From the NCBI GenBank assembly GCA_030584085.1, contig CP129490.1, positions 3,133,511-3,197,510 of the forward strand: DNA of 64,000 bases, given 5' to 3'. Positions 52,318 to 61,915 of the stretch are shown piece by piece. Each line of letters opens with the position of its first letter. Position 1 is the stretch's first letter. Source of the DNA: Melioribacteraceae bacterium. Its GTDB lineage: Bacteria > Bacteroidota > Ignavibacteria > Ignavibacteriales > Melioribacteraceae. Under the pieces are notes generated by a model, which was not told the DNA's origin, did no database searches, and saw only the letters and a program-made list of their open reading frames with translations. A program made the translations under genes and the position numbers.

Positions 52318-55125
52318 ATGAAATTACGTTTAAATGTCTTACTTTTACTAATAACACTTACTAGTTTAACTGCACAGGTTGTTTCATCCGATCCCCCATT
52401 TCCTACCGAAGATGATTTTATTACAATTACATTTGATGCAACACAAGCAACAAATAAAAGTCTTGTCGGATATACCGGTGACCTTTATGTACATACAGGT
52501 GTTAATACAGCTACTCAAAATTGGCAGTATGTAATTGGAACTTGGGGCAATAACACGACTCAACCCAAACTGACAAGAATCGGGACCGATTTATATGAAC
52601 TCGAAATCGGTTACCCGCGAGAATTTTATAACATAACGAGTCCCAGCGTAAAAATTACTTCACTAAATTTTGTTTTCAGAAGCGCTAATGCTTCACAACA
52701 AACAGAAGATATATTTCTTCCAATTTCCGAAGGCGGTTTGGAAGTAACAATATTGCAGCCATCTTCTCCCTTTACTATTAAGCAAGTCGGTGATGAACTA
52801 AACATAACCGCAATCAGTTCATCTGCGGATTCTCTTTATTTATTTCTGAATGACGAACTATTGACACAAACAGATAAAGATACGATTACTTATACTCTCT
52901 CAGCTACAGAGGAAATGTCAAAATATATAATCGCCAAAGCTGTCGATTCTCAATCAAATTCAGTTTCCGATTCTGCAATTTTTATAGTTCGCGGTGAAGT
53001 TCAAGAAGCTGAATTACCTGATGAAATTATGCATGGCATTAACTATACAAGCGAGACAAGTGTAACCCTTGCACTACTTGCACCAATGAAAGAGTTTGTA
53101 TATGTAACCGGAGATTTTAATGATTGGTTATTTGGTCCTGATTCATACATGAAACGTACACCAAATGACTCAACTTACTGGATCGAGATAACGGGTTTAA
53201 CGAGCGGCGAAGAATACGCTTTCCAATATTTAGTAGATGGTGAATTATTAATTGCTGATCCCTACACTGATAAAGTCTTAGATCCTTGGAATGATTCGTA
53301 CATAACAGATGATGTATACCCAAACTTAAAGCCATATCCTTTCGGGAAAACGACCGAACCTGTTTCAGTATTCCAAACAGCACAAGAGGAATATGAATGG
53401 CAGGTAACAGATTTCCAAAGACCTCCTCAAGACAATCTTATTATTTACGAACTTTTAATTCGCGACTTTGTTGCATCACATAGTTATGAAACAATTATTG
53501 ATACATTAGATTATCTCGAACGCCTTGGCGTGAACGCAATCGAATTAATGCCCATTTATGAATTTGAAGGAAACATTAGTTGGGGTTACAATCCTTCGTT
53601 TATGTTTGCCGTTGATAAATATTATGGAACAAAAAATGCATTGAAAAAATTTATTGATGAGTGTCATGCACGCGGTATTGCTGTAATTCTTGACATGGTA
53701 TTAAATCATCAATTCGGTCAATCACCGCTGGTAAGATTATATTGGAATGATGCATTAAACAGACCATCAGTAGATAATCCTTGGTTTAATCCGGTTGCTA
53801 GACATGATTTTAATGTCGGTTACGATATGAATCATGAAAGCAAATTAACTCAAGAGTTTGTTGATAGAGTAAATAGATATTGGCTGGAGGAATTTAAATT
53901 CGACGGTTACCGTTTTGATCTCTCAAAGGGATTTATGCAAACCGGAAGTTTTTATGATTACAATGCATCAAGAATTGCTTTACTTAAAAGAATGTATGAC
54001 GAAGTTAGGACTTACGATGAAGACGCTTATATGATTCTTGAACACCTTGGAGCAAATAACGAAGAAACTGAATTAGCAAATTACGGTTTCATGCTTTGGG
54101 GAAAAATGACCGACCAATACAATGAAGCAACTATGGGTTATCATGATAACAATAAATCCGATTTAAGCTGGGTTTCATATCAAACACGTGGATGGAATGA
54201 TCCGCATTTAATTGGTTATATGGAAAGTCATGATGAAGAAAGATTGATGTACAAAAATTTGCTTTACGGAAATTCAAATGGAAGCTATAACATTCAAGAG
54301 TTAGTTACAGCGCTTCAAAGAATGAAAATGGCCGCGGCGTTTTTCTTTACAATTCCGGGACCAAAAATGATCTGGCAGTTCGGTGAATTGGGTTATGATT
54401 ACTCAATAAATTATCCATCCGGAACCGATAGCGATCGATTAACTCCAAAACCGATCAGATGGGATTATCAAGATATTCTTGCAAGAGAAAAATTGTTTAA
54501 AACATTTTCTGCTATAATAAATTTGAAGAAAAATTATGAAGCCTTCAATACGGATGATTTTCAGTTGAGTGTCAGCGGCTCGATTAAGAAAATCAAATTG
54601 TATCACGAATCAATGAATGTTTATATCATTGGGAATTTCGGAGTTACTTCAAACGGTCAACCTCTTGATTTCCAAAGTACCGGGACATGGTATAACTTTT
54701 TTACCGGGGACAGTGTTGAATATACATCTTCGGCACCATTCCAAAATTTATTACCGGGTGATTTTCACATATTCACAACAGAAAAATTACCAACTCCCGA
54801 AGGTGATATTATAAGTAATGTTATTCAAGAACATGATGAAATTCCAGTTAATTATTCACTATCTCAAAATTACCCAAATCCTTTTAACCCTAGTACAACA
54901 ATTAATTTTTCAATTCCGGCTCAGAGTTTTGTGAATATTAACATCTATAATGTTCTTGGAGAGAAAGTGAAAACATTATTAGTCGAAGAGATGCAGCCGG
55001 GCAGTTTCCAAGTAAGCTGGGACGGTACAAACGATTTTAACCAAAACTTATCAAGCGGTGTTTATATATATAGAATAGATGCCGATAATTTTTTTCAATC
55101 AAGAAAGATGATTCTTTTAAAATAA
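52318..55125 (+). CDS. Secreted GH13 alpha-amylase-type glycosidase with T9SS sorting domain
   Basis: A 935-residue protein. I start it at ATG 52318 because this gives a clean signal peptide (MKLRLNVLLLLITLTSLTAQ); a longer frame starting at 52216 has none and overlaps the porin. Domains: beta-rich carbohydrate-binding-like domain (about 25-140), CBM48/E-set (about 235-320), GH13 barrel from about 365 with DMVLNH (459), the nucleophile in GYRFD (533), acid ILEHLG (575) and ESHDEER (635), then a T9SS type A sorting domain (NYPNPFNPSTTINF ... SSGVYIYRI ... RKMILLK). It should cleave alpha-glucans at the cell surface. Confidence 0.9.
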   Translation: MKLRLNVLLLLITLTSLTAQVVSSDPPFPTEDDFITITFDATQATNKSLVGYTGDLYVHTGVNTATQNWQYVIGTWGNNTTQPKLTRIGTDLYELEIGYPREFYNITSPSVKITSLNFVFRSANASQQTEDIFLPISEGGLEVTILQPSSPFTIKQVGDELNITAISSSADSLYLFLNDELLTQTDKDTITYTLSATEEMSKYIIAKAVDSQSNSVSDSAIFIVRGEVQEAELPDEIMHGINYTSETSVTLALLAPMKEFVYVTGDFNDWLFGPDSYMKRTPNDSTYWIEITGLTSGEEYAFQYLVDGELLIADPYTDKVLDPWNDSYITDDVYPNLKPYPFGKTTEPVSVFQTAQEEYEWQVTDFQRPPQDNLIIYELLIRDFVASHSYETIIDTLDYLERLGVNAIELMPIYEFEGNISWGYNPSFMFAVDKYYGTKNALKKFIDECHARGIAVILDMVLNHQFGQSPLVRLYWNDALNRPSVDNPWFNPVARHDFNVGYDMNHESKLTQEFVDRVNRYWLEEFKFDGYRFDLSKGFMQTGSFYDYNASRIALLKRMYDEVRTYDEDAYMILEHLGANNEETELANYGFMLWGKMTDQYNEATMGYHDNNKSDLSWVSYQTRGWNDPHLIGYMESHDEERLMYKNLLYGNSNGSYNIQELVTALQRMKMAAAFFFTIPGPKMIWQFGELGYDYSINYPSGTDSDRLTPKPIRWDYQDILAREKLFKTFSAIINLKKNYEAFNTDDFQLSVSGSIKKIKLYHESMNVYIIGNFGVTSNGQPLDFQSTGTWYNFFTGDSVEYTSSAPFQNLLPGDFHIFTTEKLPTPEGDIISNVIQEHDEIPVNYSLSQNYPNPFNPSTTINFSIPAQSFVNINIYNVLGEKVKTLLVEEMQPGSFQVSWDGTNDFNQNLSSGVYIYRIDADNFFQSRKMILLK

Positions 55126-55141
55126 ATCAACAGGAGGGCTG

Positions 55142-58100
55142 ATGTCCAAATTTCTTATAGCAATACTTCTATCGTTTTCCATTGCATTTGCTGCAAATTC
55201 AACTAACTATTTCAAAGCAAATCCGGAGGTAATAATTCAACCAGGAAAAGTGGTTGTTAAATATAAAAAGATGGATTCTTACGGTGCCGTTAACAAAAAG
55301 GTGAAAGATCAATTGAGTGCAAAGTTTGGTCTTCAAGCAGAAAAAGCCGTCTTTGAAAGTGCGCAAAATATTGAGTTGAAGAACCATCTCAATCTTAACA
55401 ACATTTTTGTATACGAAGTCCCAACAGTAGTTGATGTAAATAAATTAATAATACAACTTAATGCAGATCCATCGATTGAATATGCTGAACCAATTTATCT
55501 CTCCCCTCTCGAGGAAATTCCTAACGATCCTTTATATGGTTCACAACAACATTTACCTCAAATCTCAGCTCCCGAAGCCTGGGATGATCAATATGGAAGT
55601 TCTTCAGTTATTATTGGCGTTATAGATTCCGGTGTTGATTGGGATCATGAAGATCTTGCCGATATAATTTGGATGAACTCCGGTGAAATTGCTGACAATG
55701 GAATAGATGATGATGGTAATGGATACATTGATGATATAAGAGGTTGGGATTTTGTTACGGGCGTCTCCGGTTCCGGAGCAACAAATTCTTCACCTAATGA
55801 AGATGGTGAAGTTCCCGATAATAACCCCATGGATTATAATGGACATGGAACTCATGTAGCGGGAATTGCTGCAGCAGAAACTAACAACAATATTGGAATT
55901 GCATCAGTTTCTTCCGGTGCTCAAGTAATGTCATTAAGAGCCGGTTGGAACGGTAATGATGGAAGAGGTTATGTTAGCAGTCTATTTGCTGCTCAGGCTT
56001 ATATGTATGCAGCCGATAATGGTGCTCATATAACAAATCAAAGTTCCGGCAGTTCAGGGCAGTTAATAGTTGATGCGGCTTTTTATGCTTTTTTAAATGG
56101 TGTATTAATTATAGAATCTGCAGGAAACTCCAACAACCAAACACCTTCTGCATTAGGTGCACAACCATGGATAATTTCCGTTGCATCACTTGATCCAAAT
56201 GATACTAAATCTTCATTCTCAAATTATGGTGATTATATAGCTGTTTCAGCTCCCGGTTCGAGTATATTGAGTACAATTGTTGAACCATCAAGTTACTTTG
56301 GTGGAAATAAATATGTTCGATTATCCGGAACTTCAATGGCTGCACCATTAGTTGCTTCGGTTGCAGGTTTAGTTAAAGCTAAATATCCGGGAATGGATGT
56401 CATAGAATTATTTACTCAAGTAGTAAAAACCGCCGATAATCTTGATGATGTTAATCCGGCATTTGTTGATGCATTAGGAACCGGTAAAGTAAATGCTGCG
56501 CGAGCTCTCTCCGAATCGGTTACTCCACTTCCTCCGAATTTGCAATTTGAGAATATTACTATTTCAGAAACTTCCGGTAACGGTAATGGAATATTAGATC
56601 CCGGTGAAACTGTTGATGTAAATATTGAAATAAGTAATATGTGGGCTGCAACTACAAATATTAGTGCTAATCTTTCTGCGCTAGTCGAATGGCCTATTAC
56701 AATTTTAGACGGTTCAGAAAACATCGCTTCAATTGGCAGTGTTCTAGATACAAACACATCAAAACAAACTGTTACTTTTTCAGTATCATGTTCAGCTGAT
56801 GCTTTTCCAACAGCCGTTCCAATGCAATTAGTTTTAAGCGGAACTGATGTTGATGATACATTAAACTTCCAACTCGGAATTGCACCACAACTTTTATTTG
56901 TAGCAGATTTTGAAGAAGATAATAACGGTACAGTTGATTTCAGCCAGTTCTATTTCGATGATTTTAATACACAAAAAATTTCATTTGATTACGTGCATAG
57001 ACTTCAAACAGACATTACTTATGAAATGTTAAGTAAATATAATATTGTTATTTGGGCTTGCGAATGGGCCTTCCCTTCGCTAGATGCTAACGATAGAGCC
57101 GCAATTGAAGAATATTTGGATAATGGCGGTGCACTATTTCTCTCCGGGCAAGATATTGGCTGGGACTTAAATGAAAACGCCGATAATCTTGATATCACTT
57201 TTTTCAATAATTATCTAAAATCCAATTACCTTGCCGATGATGCCGGTATGTCTTTTATAAATGGGGTTGACAGTGATCCCATAAGTCACGGTATCAGTTC
57301 TGAATTTTTTCAAATTAGAAGATCGAGTGCAAATCAGTATCCGGATAGAATTTCGGGAATTGGAGGTGCACAATCAATTTTTAATTTTAATGACGGGACT
57401 TCAGGTGCAATTAGGTATCGCGGAGATTATGATCTAGTATATTTTGCTTTCGGTGGATACGAGTCGATTTTGGACGATGATGCCAGAAGAACTGTGTTAA
57501 GCAGAATAATCAGTTGGTTCTCCGGAATTCAATACTGGCTGTCTGTTGTTGGTAATACCGAGGATACTGAATCACCAATTGAAGTTAATATTACAGTGCA
57601 AAGTGAATCATCTTTGTCATCTGTAAAATTATACTATGACACGGATGGTACACCACCTTACAATATTTTAGAAATGACTAACAGCGGCAATGACAACTAC
57701 CAAGCAAGTATTCCCCCTCAAGCTGATGGAACTGATATTACTTATTTTATTGGAATTACTACTGACGATGGATACAGCATTGTTACAGGAGAAAATTCGT
57801 TTTACGTCGGTGCAGATATAGTACCTCCAACTGTTCAGATGCTCAGCAATCCTTTGAGGAACTCGATCAACTTAAGCGGTATTTCTCCTTATGAATTGCT
57901 CGCATTTTTAGATGATGAATATGGAATTGACGGATCTACCGCCACAATAAACTATTGGGTAAATGACGGATCGGTAATTTCGGAACCATTATCATTTTTT
58001 GATTTAAATACATTCTCCGGTACAATCGATTTTTCTGATTCTAGACTTACATGGGGAGATGAGGTAAGTTATTATTTTGCTGTGAATGATTTATCAAGTA

Positions 58101-58921
58101 ATGCAAACCTGGGAACATCGGATACGGTTTCATTCACTATAGATACAACACAAATTGTAGATGATTTCGAATTACCATTTTTAGAATGGGATTTAACCGG
58201 AACTTGGGGACTCTCATCAACAGTTAAGAAGAATGGAAATTATTCCTTAAGCGATAGTCCTTCCGGAACTTATGGAAACAATACTAATAGTACAGCTACT
58301 TATAAAATTCCGCTTGATTTAAGCAACTACATTTCCGGTGAAATTTCCTATTGGGTAAGATCTCAATTAGAAGTTGGGGTGGATTCACTTCTTCTGGAAA
58401 TAAGTAACGGTGGAGGAAATTGGCAAATCATTGATGCAATTTCACAAAACTTTATTTTCTTTTCGCAGAGAACGATTGATATCTCAAATTATACAACTGC
58501 TGAAAACAGTGAAGTGTATTTAAGATTCAGACTTTATACAAACGGAAGCACTACTGCCGATGGCGTTTACATAGATGATGTGATAGTTAATGTAACTCCG
58601 GATCCGACATTATCTGTAGAAAGACTCGATGAAATACCGTTGTCTTTTGATATCAGTCAAAATTATCCAAATCCGTTTAATCCTAGCACAACAATTAATT
58701 TTGCGATACCTGTTAAATCCGATGTAAAGATTGTTGTGTATAATGTTCTAGGTGAAGTCGTAAAGGTACTTGCCGATGCAAGCATGAATTCCGGAAATTA
58801 TTCACTGTCATTTAATGCAGCAGATGCGTTAAGCAGCGGGATTTATTTCTATAGAATTTCTGCTCTTGGAAGTGACGGACAAAATTTTGTTCATACAAAA
58901 AAGATGATGCTGATAAAATAA
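55142..58921 (+). CDS. Secreted subtilisin-family (S8) peptidase with T9SS sorting domain
   Basis: A 1259-residue protein. Signal peptide (1-17), inhibitor-I9-like propeptide (about 30-118), and a peptidase S8 domain with Asp in GVIDSGVDW (162), His in NGHGTHVAG (237), the oxyanion Asn in ESAGNSNN and Ser in SGTSMAAP (399). Beta-sandwich segments and a propeller-free stretch follow (600-1150), including a glycine/aspartate-rich dockerin-like bit SGNGNGILDPGETVDV. The end is a T9SS type A sorting domain (NYPNPFNPSTTINFAIP ... KKMMLIK). Starts 16 bases after the amylase gene with AGGAGGGC, so the two are one unit. Confidence 0.92.
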   Translation: MSKFLIAILLSFSIAFAANSTNYFKANPEVIIQPGKVVVKYKKMDSYGAVNKKVKDQLSAKFGLQAEKAVFESAQNIELKNHLNLNNIFVYEVPTVVDVNKLIIQLNADPSIEYAEPIYLSPLEEIPNDPLYGSQQHLPQISAPEAWDDQYGSSSVIIGVIDSGVDWDHEDLADIIWMNSGEIADNGIDDDGNGYIDDIRGWDFVTGVSGSGATNSSPNEDGEVPDNNPMDYNGHGTHVAGIAAAETNNNIGIASVSSGAQVMSLRAGWNGNDGRGYVSSLFAAQAYMYAADNGAHITNQSSGSSGQLIVDAAFYAFLNGVLIIESAGNSNNQTPSALGAQPWIISVASLDPNDTKSSFSNYGDYIAVSAPGSSILSTIVEPSSYFGGNKYVRLSGTSMAAPLVASVAGLVKAKYPGMDVIELFTQVVKTADNLDDVNPAFVDALGTGKVNAARALSESVTPLPPNLQFENITISETSGNGNGILDPGETVDVNIEISNMWAATTNISANLSALVEWPITILDGSENIASIGSVLDTNTSKQTVTFSVSCSADAFPTAVPMQLVLSGTDVDDTLNFQLGIAPQLLFVADFEEDNNGTVDFSQFYFDDFNTQKISFDYVHRLQTDITYEMLSKYNIVIWACEWAFPSLDANDRAAIEEYLDNGGALFLSGQDIGWDLNENADNLDITFFNNYLKSNYLADDAGMSFINGVDSDPISHGISSEFFQIRRSSANQYPDRISGIGGAQSIFNFNDGTSGAIRYRGDYDLVYFAFGGYESILDDDARRTVLSRIISWFSGIQYWLSVVGNTEDTESPIEVNITVQSESSLSSVKLYYDTDGTPPYNILEMTNSGNDNYQASIPPQADGTDITYFIGITTDDGYSIVTGENSFYVGADIVPPTVQMLSNPLRNSINLSGISPYELLAFLDDEYGIDGSTATINYWVNDGSVISEPLSFFDLNTFSGTIDFSDSRLTWGDEVSYYFAVNDLSSNANLGTSDTVSFTIDTTQIVDDFELPFLEWDLTGTWGLSSTVKKNGNYSLSDSPSGTYGNNTNSTATYKIPLDLSNYISGEISYWVRSQLEVGVDSLLLEISNGGGNWQIIDAISQNFIFFSQRTIDISNYTTAENSEVYLRFRLYTNGSTTADGVYIDDVIVNVTPDPTLSVERLDEIPLSFDISQNYPNPFNPSTTINFAIPVKSDVKIVVYNVLGEVVKVLADASMNSGNYSLSFNAADALSSGIYFYRISALGSDGQNFVHTKKMMLIK

Positions 58922-58927
58922 TATTTT

Positions 58928-58957
58928 CGTAGCGGCTTCAATATTGAAGTCGCTACG
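58928..58957. repeat. Near-perfect 30-base palindrome between the S8 peptidase and DinB genes
   Basis: CGTAGCG, G, CTTCAAT and its complement ATTGAAG, T, CGCTACG form a 14-base-pair hairpin with one G-T pair and no loop. No T-run follows, so it is less typical of an intrinsic terminator than of a REP-like element. Confidence 0.6.
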
Positions 58958-58967
58958 TACTATAATT

Positions 58968-59420
58968 ATGAATAGAGAATACTTTATAACGTTATTAGAA
59001 TACGATAATTGGGCAAATAATAAAATTGCAGAATTTCTTGTGAATCAAGAGGAAATACCATCAAAATGTAAAATTTTGTTTCATCATATCGCTGCCGCAA
59101 CTGATGCATGGTTAAGTCGTGTTAATAATACTGAAAGATGTTTTTCAAATTTATTTGAAGAGAGTAGCCCTGAAGATATTATTAAAATGCTTAATGAATT
59201 ATTTTGCAAGTGGATTGATTTTGTTAAAGAAGCAAATGATTTTGACAAATTAATAAAGTACAAAAACACTAAGGGAGTAGAATTCGAAAATACACTGAGT
59301 GATATCTTAACACACTTATCCGCACATGGGAATTATCATCGTGGACAAATTAATCAACTACTCAGACAAAATGGGATTGAACCCGCGACAATAGATTATA
59401 TTTTATATAAACGACAATAA
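58968..59420 (+). CDS. DinB-family protein
   Basis: A 150-residue four-helix-bundle protein. The opening FITLLEYDNWANNKIAEFL and the metal-binding histidines in HHIAAATDAWL (about 39-42) and SAHGNYHRGQINQLLRQNG (about 124-128) are the DinB/YfiT signature; thiol transferase or unknown role. I prefer ATG 58968; the frame also opens 24 bases earlier at a TTG inside the palindrome, which is unlikely. Function in this organism unknown. Confidence 0.85.
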   Translation: MNREYFITLLEYDNWANNKIAEFLVNQEEIPSKCKILFHHIAAATDAWLSRVNNTERCFSNLFEESSPEDIIKMLNELFCKWIDFVKEANDFDKLIKYKNTKGVEFENTLSDILTHLSAHGNYHRGQINQLLRQNGIEPATIDYILYKRQ

Positions 59421-60176
59421 TTATTTAGTAAGCTCATTTAATATTACAGCCGAAGCACTTGCAACATTTAGTGATTCGGCTTTTCCTTTTTGAGGAATAG
59501 TAATTTTTGCATTTGCTGGTTCAAGAAGTTTATTAGAGGGACCATGAGCTTCATTACAAACTACAATTACAAATTTATCGGGTTTAATAAAATTATAGAT
59601 GTTTTCTCCATCCATATCGGCAACAATTATTTTATAACCGTTTTCCTTTAATCTAGCCAGCTCTAAATAAAAATCAATGTTGTGCGCATGTTCTAAATGA
59701 AAAACAGATCCCATAGATGCACGTAAAACTTTCGGATTGAAAATCTCTGCACAGTCTTCACTTAAAATTATTTGTTGAATTCCGAACCAATCCGCATTTC
59801 TAATTATAGTCCCGACATTACCCGGATCAGAAATATTTTCCATCGCAAGAATAACGTTAGACTTTGGTTCGAAGATGAAACTGAGTTTCTCCATTTCTAA
59901 AACTGCAAGTATTCCTTGAGGTGATTGTGTATCGGACAATCTTTTAAAATCAACTTCTTTAACAACTTCCACGCGGTGAGAAGATTTCAATTCTTCAACA
60001 AGCTTAGATTCTAAAGAAATAAAATTTTCCGTAACCAAAACAATTTCGCAAATTAAAGAACTGTTTAACGCCTCGATTACAATCCGTTTTCCTTCGACAA
60101 TAAATTTTCGTTCTCTATCACGATATTTTTTATGAAGTAAAGTTGAATAATATTTAATTGCGTTCTTGCTTAACAT
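59421..60176 (-). CDS. SpoU/TrmH-family RNA 2'-O-methyltransferase
   Basis: A 251-residue enzyme of the SPOUT superfamily. N-terminal RNA-binding domain with KYRDRERKFIVEGKRIVIEAL (about 13-33), then SPOUT motifs: LAMENISDPGNVGTIIRNADWFG (motif 1), VVCNEAHGPS (motif 2) and ITIPQKGKAESLNVASASAVILNE (motif 3). It should methylate a ribose in rRNA or tRNA; target unknown. Directly follows the DUF971 gene without a gap. Confidence 0.93.
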   Translation of the reverse strand: MLSKNAIKYYSTLLHKKYRDRERKFIVEGKRIVIEALNSSLICEIVLVTENFISLESKLVEELKSSHRVEVVKEVDFKRLSDTQSPQGILAVLEMEKLSFIFEPKSNVILAMENISDPGNVGTIIRNADWFGIQQIILSEDCAEIFNPKVLRASMGSVFHLEHAHNIDFYLELARLKENGYKIIVADMDGENIYNFIKPDKFVIVVCNEAHGPSNKLLEPANAKITIPQKGKAESLNVASASAVILNELTK

Positions 60177-60515
60177 TTATATCAACGGTTTATAATCATG
60201 AGATTTTCCGCTTGCTTCATCTTCTGCCAATGTCTTAAGGTATTGCCAACTATAAATTCCCGTGTCATGCCCATCTTTCCAAGAAATTTTTATCGCATAT
60301 CCCCCGACTACATCTATTTTGGTTATATCATATCGACCCGGAGCATTTTTATTTTGTCTTGCCGGTCGCATAGTTTTCAGAAGAATTGTTTCACCTTTAC
60401 AATTAGCACAAGGACATTCATCCCGCAAGTAGTTTAGTGATATCAGATCCGAAGAATCATCATCCCAAGTAAGTTTTAAGAAACCGTCATCTATTTTAAT
60501 TTTGGTTGGATTCAA
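60177..60515 (-). CDS. DUF971 domain-containing protein
   Basis: A 112-residue protein of the DUF971 family (gamma-butyrobetaine hydroxylase N-domain-like). Conserved features: LRDECPCANCKGE with the zinc/iron-binding cysteines, VGGYAIKISWKDGHDTGIYSWQYLK at the C-terminus. Family proteins are linked to Fe-S cluster biology in some genomes but have no settled role. Ends adjacent to the TrmH gene. Confidence 0.9.
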   Translation of the reverse strand: MNPTKIKIDDGFLKLTWDDDSSDLISLNYLRDECPCANCKGETILLKTMRPARQNKNAPGRYDITKIDVVGGYAIKISWKDGHDTGIYSWQYLKTLAEDEASGKSHDYKPLI

Positions 60516-60626
60516 TTTTTGCCCACTTTCTAAATAAGAATAATTACAAATATATAGTTTAGGAAAATATTAATCTTCTTCTTGCTTAGAAAACGAAAAT
60601 ATATTAGATTTGAACTCTTCAAAAAT

Positions 60627-60699
60627 GCTGGCATAGCTCAATTGGTAGAGCAGCTGATTTGTAATCAGCAGGTTGCGGGTTCGAGTCCCATTGCCAGCT
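60627..60699 (+). tRNA. tRNA-Thr (anticodon TGT)
   Basis: A complete cloverleaf of 73 bases: acceptor GCTGGCA / TGCCAGC with T discriminator (60699), D-arm GCTC...GAGC, anticodon stem GCTGA / TCAGC with loop TTTGTAA (anticodon TGT), and T-arm GCGGG-TTCGAGT-CCCAT. The T-stem contains a C-A mismatch at the second pair and a G-T pair at its base, an unusual weak point for an otherwise normal tRNA. No CCA is encoded. A terminator follows. It marks the border with the mobile region to the right. Confidence 0.95.
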
Positions 60700-60722
60700 C
60701 GAAAATAGCTTAAAAACGCAAT

Positions 60723-60750
60723 AAACCGTCTGACTTTAAGGCGGTTTTTT
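60723..60750 (+). terminator. Intrinsic terminator after tRNA-Thr
   Basis: AAACCGTCT (60723-60731) pairs with AGGCGGTTT (60739-60747), 9 bp with one G-T pair and a 7-base loop, followed by TTT (T-run to 60750). Proper polarity and distance for the tRNA. Confidence 0.8.
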
Positions 60751-60959
60751 GTTTTTAAACTAAAATCGCACTGAACAGTTGACTGAACACTTTTTATCAA
60801 GTTATCGTAAGAACATCTTGGGTTAATTAAGATTGTAATCGAAACTTACGAATTTTGTCATGAATTATAAATAAGATTCCCTCGTATAATCTATAAATCC
60901 AATAAACCCTTTAAACACAACAACTTATGGATAGCAATATTTTGAGTGGATTTTTAGAA

Positions 60960-61802
60960 CTAGGAGGAAGCAGACAATTGGGAGTAGTCTCGCAAAATGT
61001 AATCTATTGCCTTCTGTGCTTGCAAAGAAGCTTTGATTAATGCATCTCGGTTAGATTGAAGATTTCTGTACCAGCCCTCTATATATGATGATTGATTATC
61101 TATTACATTTGATTCTATTCCCGTTAAACCGCAAAGATAAGCTGAACCAATTTCGGCAGTTAATTCTTCCAGTGAATATTTATCTACATCGGATATAATT
61201 GACAATCGATTTAGTCTATTGATATTTCCAGTCCAATGGATCAATTCATGAAAAAGTGTGCTGTAATATTCATCGGGATTATCGAAATCATCTATTTGAG
61301 GAATAGAGATATAATCCTTCTTTGAAGAGTAGTAACTTCTTACCGGATTGTGCTTTATTACAGGTCTATTATCTCCCATGCCCTCTATTATTGATTCACA
61401 AGAATAGATCTTCAGTTGATCCGCGTTATCTTTATATAGATCCGTTTGAGTTAAATTGAATACATAGCTTAGTCGAGCAATGGGAACTTGTTTAACTTCA
61501 TTAGACATATCATCTATATCCTTATTTGCTATATCAGTGATTTTCCAAAATATAATAGGTATGCCCTTAGCCCCTTTAAGTATTTTGCCTTGTTTCTTAG
61601 AACATTGTAAATAGGTCAAGTAATATGGAGATGCAAAATCATTTACAAGCAAGGATAGAAAGTTTATTCCGGAATAGATTCTCTTTGAAATATAATTAGC
61701 TGGCAATCCAATTTTCCAAGAGCGTTTCCATGGAATCGTTCCTTCCTTAAGCTTAGAGAGTATAGTATCAGTTATGCGTGAATATATAGTTTGACGGTTC
61801 AT
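60960..61802 (-). CDS. ardC: ArdC-like antirestriction protein
   Basis: A 280-residue protein with the ArdC architecture: an N-terminal ssDNA-binding domain (DUF1738-like, about 1-125; ITDTILSKLKEGTIPWKRSW, ISKRIYSGINFLSLL, GAKGIPIIFWK) and a C-terminal zincin-like metallopeptidase domain with FHELIHWTG (HExxH, around residue 183). ArdC protects incoming single-stranded plasmid DNA from restriction in relatives. Strong Shine-Dalgarno GGAG. Last gene of the minus-strand run, next to the tRNA end. Confidence 0.87.
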   Translation of the reverse strand: MNRQTIYSRITDTILSKLKEGTIPWKRSWKIGLPANYISKRIYSGINFLSLLVNDFASPYYLTYLQCSKKQGKILKGAKGIPIIFWKITDIANKDIDDMSNEVKQVPIARLSYVFNLTQTDLYKDNADQLKIYSCESIIEGMGDNRPVIKHNPVRSYYSSKKDYISIPQIDDFDNPDEYYSTLFHELIHWTGNINRLNRLSIISDVDKYSLEELTAEIGSAYLCGLTGIESNVIDNQSSYIEGWYRNLQSNRDALIKASLQAQKAIDYILRDYSQLSASS

Positions 61803-61915
61803 ATAAATTCTCCTTCTATATAGATGTTATTATTTATTGTATGTGATTTATAAAGCACTACTTGCGCAAGTAGATTTGAATGGAATAGGATTGATCAGAT
61901 CCTATTTATTATAGA

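Noticed and set aside
58944-58967. TTG start for the DinB gene
   Set aside because: It lies inside the palindrome; the ATG at 58968 fits the family length.
60570-60800. 76-residue minus-strand ORF with a GNGTRTRNLLITNQLL segment
   Set aside because: It is the well-known translation of a tRNA gene read backwards; the tRNA-Thr covers this segment.
61700-61715. AGCTGGCAAT inside the ArdC gene as an attachment repeat of the tRNA end
   Set aside because: Only about ten bases match in inverse orientation and they lie in coding sequence; probably chance.
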